Positions 1 through 8,259 of a DNA stretch of 46,174 nucleotides are shown here, in pieces. Below the pieces are notes generated by a model. That model did no database searches. It had not been told where the DNA came from and worked only from the letters and a program-made list of their open reading frames with translations. How positions within the stretch are numbered: position 1 is the stretch's first letter; each line of letters opens with the position of its first letter. Both the position numbers and the translations under genes were made by a program. The DNA is from Ruminococcus sp. CAG:563 (lineage in GTDB: Bacteria > Bacillota > Clostridia > Oscillospirales > Acutalibacteraceae). The DNA lies in the NCBI GenBank assembly GCA_000434915.1, contig FR882062.1:352-46525 (forward strand). The letters are read 5' to 3'.

Positions 1-2218
1 CGCCCCCCCCAGCCATGTCTTGCGCATAGGTCGGATAACCCATTCCGCCGATTGACGGGAAGTTAGAGTTTATGATATTGAGATAGTTAAAATCTCCGCC
101 TCTTGTATCTACAATTGTCGAATACTCCTTCTGAATGTAAAGGAAGGTGTACTGAACATTTGAAGTTGAATTTGCAAAGTTTACATTGATTGTTCTGTCG
201 GCAGTCGTGATAAGTGATGAGTAGTCTGCGCCTGTTTCGGTATCAACTGCCTTGAGGCCTGCGCTTGCGCCTACATAATCATAGCCTGCGAAATCAACAG
301 CCGAGAACTTAACGTTCTGTCCGTATGCAAAGCTCTTTGATACGTCTGCTACATTTGAGTTGCTCTCTACGTCCTGAACATTGATGAGCTTGTAGCCGTT
401 TGCCGTCTTGCTGAGTGCAAGGAAGCGAGCCGTTGCCGTTGATGTGATTTTTGCTTCCGACTCGATAGCTGCAATCGCACTGTTGAGGTTTGAAACAGCC
501 GTTGAAAGCGTGTAGCCCGAAACGGATGTTGTCGATGCAAGGTCAAGCTTTGCAAGCATCTTTCCTGCAACCTTGTAAAGGTTAACAAACTTTGTCCAGT
601 TTGCATTTGACGAATTGTAGTAAATGCTTGTGCCGTCCGGCTTGAGGCCGTACTTTGCAACAACATTCGTGGCATGGTTCATTGCGTCACGAAGCGTTTC
701 CTTATTGGTCTGAGTAACGACAAGAGGCATAACGCCGATACACGTTACTCTGTCCTTGCTCTGATAGTTATGATAACCTGCTCTGACCTTATATGTAACA
801 TTTCCGTTTGTGGTCGAGATCGGAATAACAACGGGTCCGTTGTACTTAACGCCTTCGCCCTCATAAGATCCTCTGTTATCAAAGTCGCCCTGATTAGCCA
901 TATAGGTCTTGTAGTTGTTATAAAGAGTTCTTGCCGGAGTATCATTATTGTGGTTAAGATCAATGATTTCATCGGAAGAATCCACCTTGCCTGTACCGTC
1001 GGCAACATACCATGCGCCGTTATCCGAGCCTTCGTCACTTGTAACCATGAGACCTGCCGAAAGGTTCGGGACATTGCTGAGGTTGTGATAACGGCTGACG
1101 TCTACCGTAAGATATGCCTCGGGAGACGTTGCAAGAGTATACTGTGAAACATCCTTTGAGCTTGAATCTATCTTATTCTCAACGAAGTGGAAGGATTTAG
1201 CCTTAAGGTACGGACTGCCGTCACCGTTGACCCAGTTATATGCAGATTCATTGTTCATTCCGGTATAGAAGAAGTTACCGTTTGAAACAACCTGAGTTGC
1301 AAACTGAGCATAAAGCCTTGTGCCTGCCGCGCCGAGCTGAACGCCCTTGGGATTTGATGAAGAAAAAGTAACAAGACTCTTTCCGCCGTTTGTCGAGTTG
1401 GGGGAATGAGTAGCTTTTGTACTTGAGGTATTAAATGAATGAATACCCGAAATCCATGAAATATCATATCCGTAGGAATTATTTCCGCGGTAGTTATTGG
1501 TATTGATGGCTGTACCTACGGGCTGAAGGTACGGCTTGTAAACATAAGTATAAGCGTAAGCAACCTTGGTCTGACCGTCGAGCTTATCGACAAATGTTAC
1601 CTTCCACTCAATATAATATCCCTTTGTTGCAGCAGCAAGATAAGGAGAAACGCTTTCTCTCGTGATCGTTGTATCAATCTTGTTGCCCGCCTTGGTATAA
1701 TAGATGTATGACGCAGTACCGCTTGTGTTATATGCTCTGAGCGGTGTGCCATACTCAGCAAGCTTGATGTTACAATTCGCATTTGCGTAGTCGCCCGATG
1801 AGGTCTGGCTCGTCTGAGTATAAGCGGTCATGTCGGTCATGCTGTTCGTAAGATATTTGTACGATACAGTAACCGAGCTGGCATTCTCATAATAGAAGTA
1901 AAAATTACCGGTAGAATTTTCACCTGTTCTGAGCGTCTGCAGTTTTGTTGAGTTATTTACCGTTGAGTCAACAAACCACTGATAATTGTATTTGTCCTGG
2001 GCTGTATATCCTGTAATCTTAGGCTCAAGATATATTTGCTCCGGGGCATAAAAATACACATTTGAAGCACTGTTGTCAGATACCGTGATTGCCGAGCTTG
2101 CGTCAACAGCAGAGCCGAAAAGTGCTCCAATATCAAAGCAAATAAAGGTGGTCAGCATAAGCGTCAAAGCCAGAATGACAGATAACGCTTTTTTGCACGT
2201 TCGATGAACTTTCTTCAT
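1..2218 (-). CDS. Large secreted surface protein, C-terminus beyond window (partial)
   Basis: An open frame of 739 codons runs from an ATG at 2218 to the left edge with no stop, so the protein is longer. The start has a GGAGGAG ribosome site 6 bases upstream. Residues 1-38 form a signal peptide: a basic start (MKKVHRTCKK), a hydrophobic core, then small residues before VDASS. The rest is rich in Ser, Thr, Asn and Tyr, with almost no Cys, as in clostridial cell-surface proteins. Around residues 500-585 is a helical stretch rich in Ala and Leu that resembles FIVAR-type surface modules (tentative). The catalytic or binding role is not recognisable. It is probably cell-wall associated, but any anchor would lie outside the window. 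It is transcribed from its own promoter and diverges from the DUF378 gene. The last visible codons contain a run of eight G (C on the plus strand). Confidence 0.85.
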   Translation of the reverse strand, partial: MKKVHRTCKKALSVILALTLMLTTFICFDIGALFGSAVDASSAITVSDNSASNVYFYAPEQIYLEPKITGYTAQDKYNYQWFVDSTVNNSTKLQTLRTGENSTGNFYFYYENASSVTVSYKYLTNSMTDMTAYTQTSQTSSGDYANANCNIKLAEYGTPLRAYNTSGTASYIYYTKAGNKIDTTITRESVSPYLAAATKGYYIEWKVTFVDKLDGQTKVAYAYTYVYKPYLQPVGTAINTNNYRGNNSYGYDISWISGIHSFNTSSTKATHSPNSTNGGKSLVTFSSSNPKGVQLGAAGTRLYAQFATQVVSNGNFFYTGMNNESAYNWVNGDGSPYLKAKSFHFVENKIDSSSKDVSQYTLATSPEAYLTVDVSRYHNLSNVPNLSAGLMVTSDEGSDNGAWYVADGTGKVDSSDEIIDLNHNNDTPARTLYNNYKTYMANQGDFDNRGSYEGEGVKYNGPVVIPISTTNGNVTYKVRAGYHNYQSKDRVTCIGVMPLVVTQTNKETLRDAMNHATNVVAKYGLKPDGTSIYYNSSNANWTKFVNLYKVAGKMLAKLDLASTTSVSGYTLSTAVSNLNSAIAAIESEAKITSTATARFLALSKTANGYKLINVQDVESNSNVADVSKSFAYGQNVKFSAVDFAGYDYVGASAGLKAVDTETGADYSSLITTADRTINVNFANSTSNVQYTFLYIQKEYSTIVDTRGGDFNYLNIINSNFPSIGGMGYPTYAQDMAGGG

Positions 2219-2259
2219 TAAAACTCCTCCTTATAAATGAGAGTATTCCGGTTATTGTG

Positions 2260-2288
2260 ATTATAGCATTTATATTGTGAATAGTCAA
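2260..2288 (-). promoter_or_regulatory. Promoter of the large secreted protein
   Basis: On the minus strand the -35 box TTGACT (2288-2283) and the -10 box TATAAT (2265-2260) are separated by 17 bases. The expected start of transcription is about 35 bases before the ATG at 2218. Confidence 0.75.
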
Positions 2289-2358
2289 TAGAAATTATCT
2301 CTATTTGTTATTTTTATAGCATAATTTTAGAAATTTTTTGAAAAATTTTTACAAATTT

Positions 2359-2387
2359 TATAAAACAATTATTTTTTTGTATATAAT
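2359..2387 (+). promoter_or_regulatory. Probable promoter of the DUF378 gene
   Basis: A perfect -10 box TATAAT lies at 2382-2387, 50 bases before the DUF378 start, in very AT-rich DNA. The -35 region at correct spacing (TATAAA, 2359-2364) matches the consensus poorly, so only the -10 is convincing. Confidence 0.45.
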
Positions 2388-2436
2388 CGGCTCTTTGCGA
2401 AAAGCTATAATTGAGAAACATTTAGGAGATGAAGAA

Positions 2437-2655
2437 ATGATAGATAAGATCTCATTGATATTGGTCATCATCGGAGCTATCAACTGGGGCTCAATCGGAC
2501 TTTTTAAGTTTGATATCGTCGGCTGGATTTTCGGCGGTCAGGACGCAATCGTTAGCAGAATCATTTTTACGATTGTTGCACTCGCCGGCATCTGGTGCAT
2601 TTCAATGCTTTTTAGGGACAAGAGAGAGCTTGAGGTCGGTACCTCGATGGAATAA
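2437..2655 (+). CDS. DUF378 family small membrane protein
   Basis: This 72-residue protein matches the DUF378 (YuzA-like) family by its opening pattern: a hydrophobic helix containing the motif GAINWGSIGL, a short FDIVGWIFGG turn, then a second helix ending in a charged tail (FRDKRELE). Two transmembrane segments lie at about residues 5-22 and 38-58. The start at 2437 was chosen because AGGAG precedes it at the right distance; the longer in-frame upstream stretch is AT-rich promoter DNA. Function of the family is unknown. The gene is monocistronic and closed by a strong terminator. Confidence 0.85.
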   Translation: MIDKISLILVIIGAINWGSIGLFKFDIVGWIFGGQDAIVSRIIFTIVALAGIWCISMLFRDKRELEVGTSME

Positions 2656-2661
2656 GAGATC

Positions 2662-2698
2662 AAAAACGCAGGGCGCATCAAACGTCCTGCGTTTTTTT
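2662..2698 (+). terminator. Rho-independent terminator, probably bidirectional
   Basis: The stem AAAAACGCAGG/CCTGCGTTTTT is followed by a run of seven T. It ends the DUF378 gene, and read on the minus strand it can also end the convergent vWA operon. Confidence 0.9.
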
Positions 2699-2741
2699 GC
2701 AGCACCGCACAATTGGGGTGTGCAGAACATGCAAGCTGTTT

Positions 2742-3395
2742 TTATTTTCTGCTTTTATAATCCTTGTCGATTTCTTCGCTCCAGCTCGACGGCAGCGGAG
2801 TTGAAGTTCTTATGTGTTTAACCGCTTTTGAAACCGCTTCATACACTATCGCCGTTCCCTGACTGTCCGCATTATAATTTACAGCTCTGTCGCTGTCGAT
2901 TCCGAACCTACCGGCTGTTTCGACTGCATCAATATTAGCTCCTATAAAAATGAATTCCCAGCCGTATTTTGACTTCTGTCTTTTGATTGTTCTTCTGACG
3001 CTGTCCGCCGAATACAGGTGGCTTGCGTTTTCATAGCCGTCGGTCATTATGACAAACATTGTATGTGCCGGAATATCCTCTTCTCTTGCATATTTATGTA
3101 TATTGCCGATATGGTGAATTGCACCGCCGATTGCGTCGATAAGAGCCGTACAGCCTCCGACTGTATAATCGCTGCCGGTCATCTCAGATACATTTTCAAG
3201 CCTGACCCTGTCATGCAAGACCTTTGTGCTGTCATTAAAAAGAACAGTCGATACATAGCATTCGCCGTCCTGCTTTTTCTGCTTTTCAATCATCGAATTG
3301 AAGCCGCCTATTGTATCATTCACAAGTTTGAACATTGAACCGCTTCGGTCAATAATGAATACAAGCTCCGTTATGTTGTTTTTCTTTTCTTTCAT
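2742..3395 (-). CDS. von Willebrand factor A domain protein (TerY-like)
   Basis: A single vWA domain of 217 residues fills the protein. The MIDAS metal site is visible as DRSGSM (residues 16-21) and a later IMTDG motif. TerY-like stress proteins share this compact form, which binds a divalent metal and usually mediates protein-protein contacts. There is no signal peptide or membrane segment, so it is cytoplasmic. The ATG at 3395 was chosen because GGAGGT lies 7 bases upstream; an in-frame TTG at 3410 overlaps that site. It is the last gene of the long minus-strand operon, after the macrodomain gene, but a terminator-like hairpin ends directly at its ribosome binding site. The partner is unknown; the neighbouring macrodomain protein is the obvious candidate (inference). 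Confidence 0.85.
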   Translation of the reverse strand: MKEKKNNITELVFIIDRSGSMFKLVNDTIGGFNSMIEKQKKQDGECYVSTVLFNDSTKVLHDRVRLENVSEMTGSDYTVGGCTALIDAIGGAIHHIGNIHKYAREEDIPAHTMFVIMTDGYENASHLYSADSVRRTIKRQKSKYGWEFIFIGANIDAVETAGRFGIDSDRAVNYNADSQGTAIVYEAVSKAVKHIRTSTPLPSSWSEEIDKDYKSRK

Positions 3396-3404
3396 GCTGA
3401 TTAC

Positions 3405-3456
3405 CTCCAAAAAAATAATGCGGTCGTTCGGTCTTTCAACCTTACAACCGCATTAT
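3405..3456 (-). terminator. Terminator-like hairpin abutting the vWA ribosome binding site
   Basis: On the minus strand a perfect 10-bp stem (ATAATGCGGT/ACCGCATTAT, 3456-3447 with 3424-3415) with a 22-nt loop is followed by seven T (from about 3415 down) and then at once by GGAGGT. It looks like a terminator for the macrodomain gene or an attenuator for vWA expression. Confidence 0.65.
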
Positions 3457-3499
3457 AATCATTTTTTGGTCATCATGGTCGCTTGCCATGCGACACTTT

Positions 3500-4477
3500 T
3501 TAAGCTCCGAGCAAAGCTTGGTCAAAAGCAAACAGCACTTCGTTTATTTCAAAAATATTGTAATTGCCGTTCACTATAAAATATTCGATTATTATATCGA
3601 ATTTGTTGCTGTGGGAAAGTGCAAAGCCCGCTTTCATAAGAAGCTCCTTGGTCTCGTCAAGATCAAGCTCAAGCGCAATCGCAAAAGCAATTGCCGTATT
3701 TTTGCTCGTCTTATAATGTATATCCGAACGAATCTTTGAAAAAAGCTTTCTGTCCACATTTGCCTTTTTGTAGCACTCGGAATCGGTCATGCCCTTTTCG
3801 TCAATTTTACGAAGAAGCATTTGCGAAAAGCTCTCGTCAATCTGCTTCAAGGCGTTGTCAAGACCGTCCAATGACTCCTTCGACGCCGTATCGGACACAG
3901 CCATCGGCGGCATCATCGTAAGGCGTATTGATTCCATAGCAGCATGATTTTCAACATAGCGCTCGTCTATATATTCCCTGATGTCCGAAACAAGCTTTTG
4001 GCTGATGTTAAAGCTCTTTTGATCGAAAACGACTATATAAACGGTCATATCGTTTTCAAACAAAAACGAACTTATTTCGTCTACGGCGACCTGCAATGCC
4101 TTATCCTTAGGATATCCGTAAACTCCTGCCGATATCAGCGGAAAAGCAACGCTCTCGCAGTCATTTTTCTTTGCCAACAAAAGCGATTCACTGTAGCATG
4201 AGCGAAGAAGCTTTTCCTCGCCCGAGTGTCCGCCCTTCCAAACGGGTCCGACGGTGTGAATAATATACTTGCACGGAAGATTATATCCGCCCGTGATTTT
4301 TGCCTCGCCCGTCTTGCAACCGCCGAGCTTCATACATTCAAAAAGAAGCCCTTTTCCCGCCGCCTTATGTATTGCCCCGTCAACTCCGCCACCGCCGAGA
4401 AGCGTTGAATTGGCTGCGTTAACAATGGCATCGCATTTCATTTTTGTTATATCATTTCTTACAATCTGTAACGGCAT
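3500..4477 (-). CDS. Macrodomain protein with C-terminal helical HTH-like domain
   Basis: Residues 1-170 are a MacroD-type macrodomain, which binds ADP-ribose and often hydrolyses O-acetyl-ADP-ribose or ADP-ribosyl esters. Seen motifs are VNAANSTLLGGGGVDGAIH (ligand loop), GGCKTGEAKITGGYNLPC and ISAGVYGYP (phosphate loop). Residues 205-325 form a second, all-helical domain containing KIDEKGMTDSECYKKANVDR and a helix-turn-helix-like segment. I recall similar macro-plus-helical fusions in other clostridia, but no function is established that I can name. The start has GGGAGGAG upstream. It lies 20 bases after the stop of the small membrane protein gene and precedes the vWA gene, so the three are probably co-transcribed. 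DNA binding by the C-terminal domain is inference. Confidence 0.85.
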   Translation of the reverse strand: MPLQIVRNDITKMKCDAIVNAANSTLLGGGGVDGAIHKAAGKGLLFECMKLGGCKTGEAKITGGYNLPCKYIIHTVGPVWKGGHSGEEKLLRSCYSESLLLAKKNDCESVAFPLISAGVYGYPKDKALQVAVDEISSFLFENDMTVYIVVFDQKSFNISQKLVSDIREYIDERYVENHAAMESIRLTMMPPMAVSDTASKESLDGLDNALKQIDESFSQMLLRKIDEKGMTDSECYKKANVDRKLFSKIRSDIHYKTSKNTAIAFAIALELDLDETKELLMKAGFALSHSNKFDIIIEYFIVNGNYNIFEINEVLFAFDQALLGA

Positions 4478-4497
4478 TTTCAGGTTCTCCTCCCATT

Positions 4498-4770
4498 TTA
4501 TGCTTCATTCAGCGACGCAATATACTCATCAAGCGACTGTTCGGGTCCACCGAAAGCAATCACAAGCACAACAGCTATAACGACGACAACATATATGCAC
4601 CAAAAAGCACGGGCAAAATTGCGCTTATTGATATTTGTATTATCAAAGCAAAGCACAATGTTCACAATCAGCCCAATCAACGGAACCGTAAAAAGAACAG
4701 AATAGCCGAAATATGCCCATGGACTGATAGGTCTAAACTCCTCGGGACCCTTATAATTGTACTTTGCCAT
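4498..4770 (-). CDS. Small membrane protein with two transmembrane helices
   Basis: This 90-residue protein has a hydrophilic N-terminus (MAKYNYKGPEEFRPIS), a first membrane helix at about 20-43, a short polar loop containing CFDNTNINKRNFARAFW, a second helix at about 58-78, and an acidic C-terminal tail. I do not assign a family, although the FDNTN.N.RNFARAF pattern recurs, to my recollection, in uncharacterised clostridial proteins. The ATG at 4770 was preferred over the one at 4779 because AAGGA lies 8 bases before it. It sits 28 bases after the phosphohexomutase stop and just before the macrodomain gene. It may anchor or sense for the macro/vWA pair (inference). Confidence 0.75.
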   Translation of the reverse strand: MAKYNYKGPEEFRPISPWAYFGYSVLFTVPLIGLIVNIVLCFDNTNINKRNFARAFWCIYVVVVIAVVLVIAFGGPEQSLDEYIASLNEA

Positions 4771-4798
4771 TTTTATCATCCTTTTCTTTTTTATTATA

Positions 4799-6316
4799 TC
4801 ATTCCGAAAGGAATCCTTCTATCGGGCTGATATCAAGCTTGTCAAACTGCTTTATGAACTCGTAAAAGCTCACTGCGATTTTCTTTACTCCGCCCTTTTC
4901 GTTGCTCTCCATATTAAACGGCATAACGGGATCATGCACACTCAGACGAAGAAGGAGCCAGCCGTTTCCGTTGTCCTTATCGGCGGAAATTCTCATGCCC
5001 TCACGGTTGTCGTCGGCAATCGTCCAGCCGTCCTTGCCCGAATAATATTTTTCAAGCTCCTCGATTATCTTCTCGCCGTATGCTCTGAAATCGTCACACT
5101 TGATTGAGAAACGAAGCTCCTTAGCTTCAACAGGTTGCTTGAGCGGAGCAAGAATACTCTTTATGGCTTCGCCCGACTTATCTCTCGCAAGCAGAATTAC
5201 GATCTTTGTCATCAGATATGCACCGTCGTCAAGGTAATAATTTTCCTTGAACGCCGCATGACCCGAGGTCTCCATAGCAAGGGGGCAGAACTTGCCTGCC
5301 TTGTTCAACTCAATCTGCTTGTTTATAACGTTTCTGTAGCCTCTCTTGAAGCGATAATGCTCGCCGCCGATCGTCTCTATGTATTCTTTCAGTCCGTCCG
5401 AGGTTACGGAATCGGTAACGATAACGCCGCCGTCGTGACCCTCAAGAGCTATGTAAGAAGCAAGCGCAACAAGACGGTTACGGTTAATTTCCTCGCCGTT
5501 ATTCTCAACGCAGCCCGCTCTATCAACGTCGGTATCAAAAATTATTCCGAGGTCTGCATGGCTCTCAACCGTTGCCTTTGAGACAGAGTCCATAGCTTCG
5601 GCATTTTCGGGATTGGGTATATGATTCGGGAACATTCCGTCGGGATCGAGGAACTGGCTGCCCTCAATATCGGCACCGAGCGGAGCGAGAACATCGGTCG
5701 CATAGAAGCCGCCGACGCCGTTGCCTGCGTCAACGATAATCTTGAAACCTTCAAGCGGTTTGTTGTAGTTCTCTGCATTGACGCCCTTCTTTATCATCTC
5801 TTGCAGATGCGAGCAATAGGTTTTCATATAATCGTTTTCAACGCAGAGTGACGGTTCTGCCCGATAGGATTTGCCGTAGATTTTCTCAGCCATACTGAGA
5901 AGCTCGGCAATGTTTTCGCCCTCGAGGCCACCTTCGGGAGTGAAAAATTTAAGGCCGTTTCTCTCCCACGGGTGATGGCTTGCCGTTATCTGAATTGCGC
6001 CGTCGCATTTAAGGTCAAGCGTCGACATGAACATGGCAGGAGTTGAGGCAAGACCGCAGCTATAAACCTTAACGCCCTTTGCAGTCAGCGCAGTAATCGC
6101 CGCCGCCATGATTCTCGGTCCGGAAACACGGGAATCACGTCCGATTGAAACTGTAATCTCATTTGTGTATTTTCCAGTCCTTGCACCGAGCCAGTTTGCG
6201 AAACTTTCGGCAACAGCCATTACAAATTCATCGCTGAGATAGAGCGGCTCATCGCTGAACTGCTCTGCACCGTAGCCGCGGATATCCGTGCCGCTTTTGA
6301 AGCCCTTGAAATTCAT
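4799..6316 (-). CDS. Phosphomannomutase/phosphoglucomutase-family phosphohexomutase
   Basis: This 505-residue alpha-D-phosphohexomutase interconverts a hexose 1- and 6-phosphate through a phosphoserine. Visible motifs are FKSGTDIRG at the N-terminus, the active serine in TASHHPWERNG (Ser113), the Mg-binding loop DTDVDRAG near residue 265, and a sugar-binding METSGHA. The active loop deviates from the common TASHNP; a subgroup with TASHLP.xRNGLKFFT, also known from plants, fits better. The C-terminal phosphate loop is also atypical. The exact sugar (glucose, mannose or glucosamine) cannot be told from sequence. The ATG overlaps the stop of the DUF2461 gene by four bases (ATGA), which indicates translational coupling in the operon. 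Confidence 0.9.
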   Translation of the reverse strand: MNFKGFKSGTDIRGYGAEQFSDEPLYLSDEFVMAVAESFANWLGARTGKYTNEITVSIGRDSRVSGPRIMAAAITALTAKGVKVYSCGLASTPAMFMSTLDLKCDGAIQITASHHPWERNGLKFFTPEGGLEGENIAELLSMAEKIYGKSYRAEPSLCVENDYMKTYCSHLQEMIKKGVNAENYNKPLEGFKIIVDAGNGVGGFYATDVLAPLGADIEGSQFLDPDGMFPNHIPNPENAEAMDSVSKATVESHADLGIIFDTDVDRAGCVENNGEEINRNRLVALASYIALEGHDGGVIVTDSVTSDGLKEYIETIGGEHYRFKRGYRNVINKQIELNKAGKFCPLAMETSGHAAFKENYYLDDGAYLMTKIVILLARDKSGEAIKSILAPLKQPVEAKELRFSIKCDDFRAYGEKIIEELEKYYSGKDGWTIADDNREGMRISADKDNGNGWLLLRLSVHDPVMPFNMESNEKGGVKKIAVSFYEFIKQFDKLDISPIEGFLSE

Positions 6317-6996
6317 TTTAACATCGTCCTTTCATCTGATATACCCTTTAAGAAAAGATAAAGCTCGGCGTATTCGTCGAAAGCCTTGCCGACTTCATCA
6401 ATAACTTTTTCACTTTGAAGAGTTTTAAAATCCGTTCTGACCGCCATATAGCCTATTGATTTCATATTGTAATAGGGTTCAACCTCCGGAACAGGCTCAC
6501 CCGGCTTTTTCTTTTTATAGTAGTCATTCAAACGGGCAGTACCAATCTTTTCCGCACGGCGAACAGCATGAAGAAATTCCTCGGGGTGCTCGATAAGAGC
6601 CTTTCTGTAAAGCTCCCAGAACTGAGCGTCGGCGTAGTATGTGCCGACTCCGTAGCCCCAGCAATCCTGATTGACCTCGAACCACATACAAGGGTAATTC
6701 ACCCATTCATGCTTGTTTCGCATGAACATTACCCAAAGATGGTCACGGTACAGCGATTTATCCTTGGTGTAGCGGTTGTCACGCCTGATTCTCGACACCA
6801 TTCTGACGGGGTCGGTAACTATCATGTCGTCAAGCTCAAAGACCTTGCTGCCGAGAGCCATTGCAATTTGACGAAGCGGAACGGTGAAACCGTCCTTCAG
6901 CTCCTGCTTGTGCTCCTCGTAAAATGCCTTGCTGTTTTCAAATCTGTTCTGCGCCATGAGCGCAAGTGTTTCGGGAAAAATTCCGTCGTATTTCAA
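6313..6996 (-). CDS. DUF2461 family protein, TTG start
   Basis: The 227-residue protein matches DUF2461 (TIGR02453-like): it has the FENSKAFYEEHKQELKDGF opening, the VRMVSRIRRDNRYTKDKSLYRDHLW core and aromatic residues around EVNQDCWGYGVGTYY. No biochemical role is known. No ATG lies near the 5' end; translation appears to begin at a TTG at 6996 that follows the YnbB stop codon without a gap, with AGAGGA 9 bases upstream. Its own stop overlaps the phosphohexomutase ATG. It is cytoplasmic, with no signal or membrane segment. Confidence 0.85.
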   Translation of the reverse strand: MKYDGIFPETLALMAQNRFENSKAFYEEHKQELKDGFTVPLRQIAMALGSKVFELDDMIVTDPVRMVSRIRRDNRYTKDKSLYRDHLWVMFMRNKHEWVNYPCMWFEVNQDCWGYGVGTYYADAQFWELYRKALIEHPEEFLHAVRRAEKIGTARLNDYYKKKKPGEPVPEVEPYYNMKSIGYMAVRTDFKTLQSEKVIDEVGKAFDEYAELYLFLKGISDERTMLK

Positions 6997-8259
6997 TTAT
7001 ATCAATCCTCTTTTTGCCATTTCCTCGGCGGCAAGCATTATGCCGACCTTGGCACTGTGGAAATTAAGACCGCCCTGCATATATACGGCAAACGGCTCTC
7101 TGAGCGGAGCGTCTGCCGAAAGCTCGATTGAAGCACCGCCCGTGAATGCGCCTGCCGACATGATAACCTTGCTGTCGTAGCCGGGCATATCCCACGGCTC
7201 CGGTGTTACAAATGAGTCGATCGGAGCGCCCTTCTGCATACCTTGACAGAAGGCTATCAGATTTTCTTCATTGCGAAGAAGTACGCTCTGAACAATGTCG
7301 AATCTGTCATCTGTGCTTTTCGGAGTTGTGCCGAAGCCAAACTCCTCAAAAAGCGCAGCGGCAAAGCGTGCGGATTTAATTGCTTCGCCTACAGTGTGCG
7401 GAGCGAAGAAAAGTCCCATAAAAAGCTCACGGGAATGACCGAGCGTTGCACCGACCTCACGTCCGAGACCCGGAGTCGTCAGCCTGTAGGAAATCTTTTC
7501 GACAAGATCCGCTCTACCGGCTACATAGCCGCCTGTTTTTGCAATTCCACCGCCTGCGTTCTTGATAAGTGAGCCTGCGATTATATCCGCTCCGACCTGA
7601 GTCGGCTCGATTTTTTGAGTGAATTCTCCATAGCAGTTGTCAACCATAACGTCGGCATTGCTGTTTGCCTTAACTATTTCAATTATCTTTGCTATTTCTT
7701 CACAGGAAAGGCTCGGGCGCAGAGAATAACCTCTTGAGCGCTGAATATAAACAAGCTTCGGCTGTTCCTCCTTTACCCTCTTTGCTATCTCATCGTAATC
7801 GGGCTTTTCGTTTTTGAGGTCAACCTGCTTGTATGTAACTCCGTAATCGGCAAGCGAGCCGTCGCCCTTACCGTCAATTCCGATGACGGAATGAATCGTG
7901 TCATATGGAAGTCCGGTAGCACAAAGCATTGTATCACCCGGTCTGAGCATGCCGAAAAGTGCAACCGCCAGCGTATGTGTACCGCAGGTGAAGTTATGGC
8001 GGACAAGTGCATCCTCGGCGCAGAAAATGTCCGCCGCAACCCTGTCTATCACATCACGTCCCCTGTCGCCGTAGCCGTAGCCTGTACTCTCTGCAAACAT
8101 AGCCTCGCTTACTCCGTTCTTAATAAAAGCGGAAAGAACCTTTTGCTGATTGTATTCGGTGATTTCATCTGTCTTTGCGAAACAGGGCTGAATCTTCTTC
8201 AGTGCTTTATCCGCTGCAGAAGACACCTTTTCACTCACCTGAAAAAATTCATTGTTCAT
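6997..8259 (-). CDS. YnbB-type PLP enzyme (methionine gamma-lyase / aluminium-resistance family)
   Basis: At 420 residues this fits the PLP-dependent fold-type I family annotated as aluminium resistance or Met_gamma_lyase (B. subtilis YnbB). The probable Schiff-base lysine is in GSLIKNAGGGIAKTGGYVAG. The region around VRHNFTCGTHTLAVALFGML forms the cofactor phosphate cup, and DNCYGEF carries the aspartate that contacts the pyridine ring. Family members are proposed to cleave sulfur amino acids, but the physiological substrate is unsettled. The start codon overlaps the end of the GNAT gene by 11 bases. Confidence 0.87.
   Translation of the reverse strand: MNNEFFQVSEKVSSAADKALKKIQPCFAKTDEITEYNQQKVLSAFIKNGVSEAMFAESTGYGYGDRGRDVIDRVAADIFCAEDALVRHNFTCGTHTLAVALFGMLRPGDTMLCATGLPYDTIHSVIGIDGKGDGSLADYGVTYKQVDLKNEKPDYDEIAKRVKEEQPKLVYIQRSRGYSLRPSLSCEEIAKIIEIVKANSNADVMVDNCYGEFTQKIEPTQVGADIIAGSLIKNAGGGIAKTGGYVAGRADLVEKISYRLTTPGLGREVGATLGHSRELFMGLFFAPHTVGEAIKSARFAAALFEEFGFGTTPKSTDDRFDIVQSVLLRNEENLIAFCQGMQKGAPIDSFVTPEPWDMPGYDSKVIMSAGAFTGGASIELSADAPLREPFAVYMQGGLNFHSAKVGIMLAAEEMAKRGLI

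Noticed and set aside
674..1147. 157-codon plus-strand ORF opposite the secreted protein
   Set aside because: It lacks a ribosome site, and the minus-strand frame with signal peptide and promoter explains the region.
6568..7131. 187-codon plus-strand ORF
   Set aside because: Antisense shadow of DUF2461 and YnbB genes; no start signal and no recognisable protein features.
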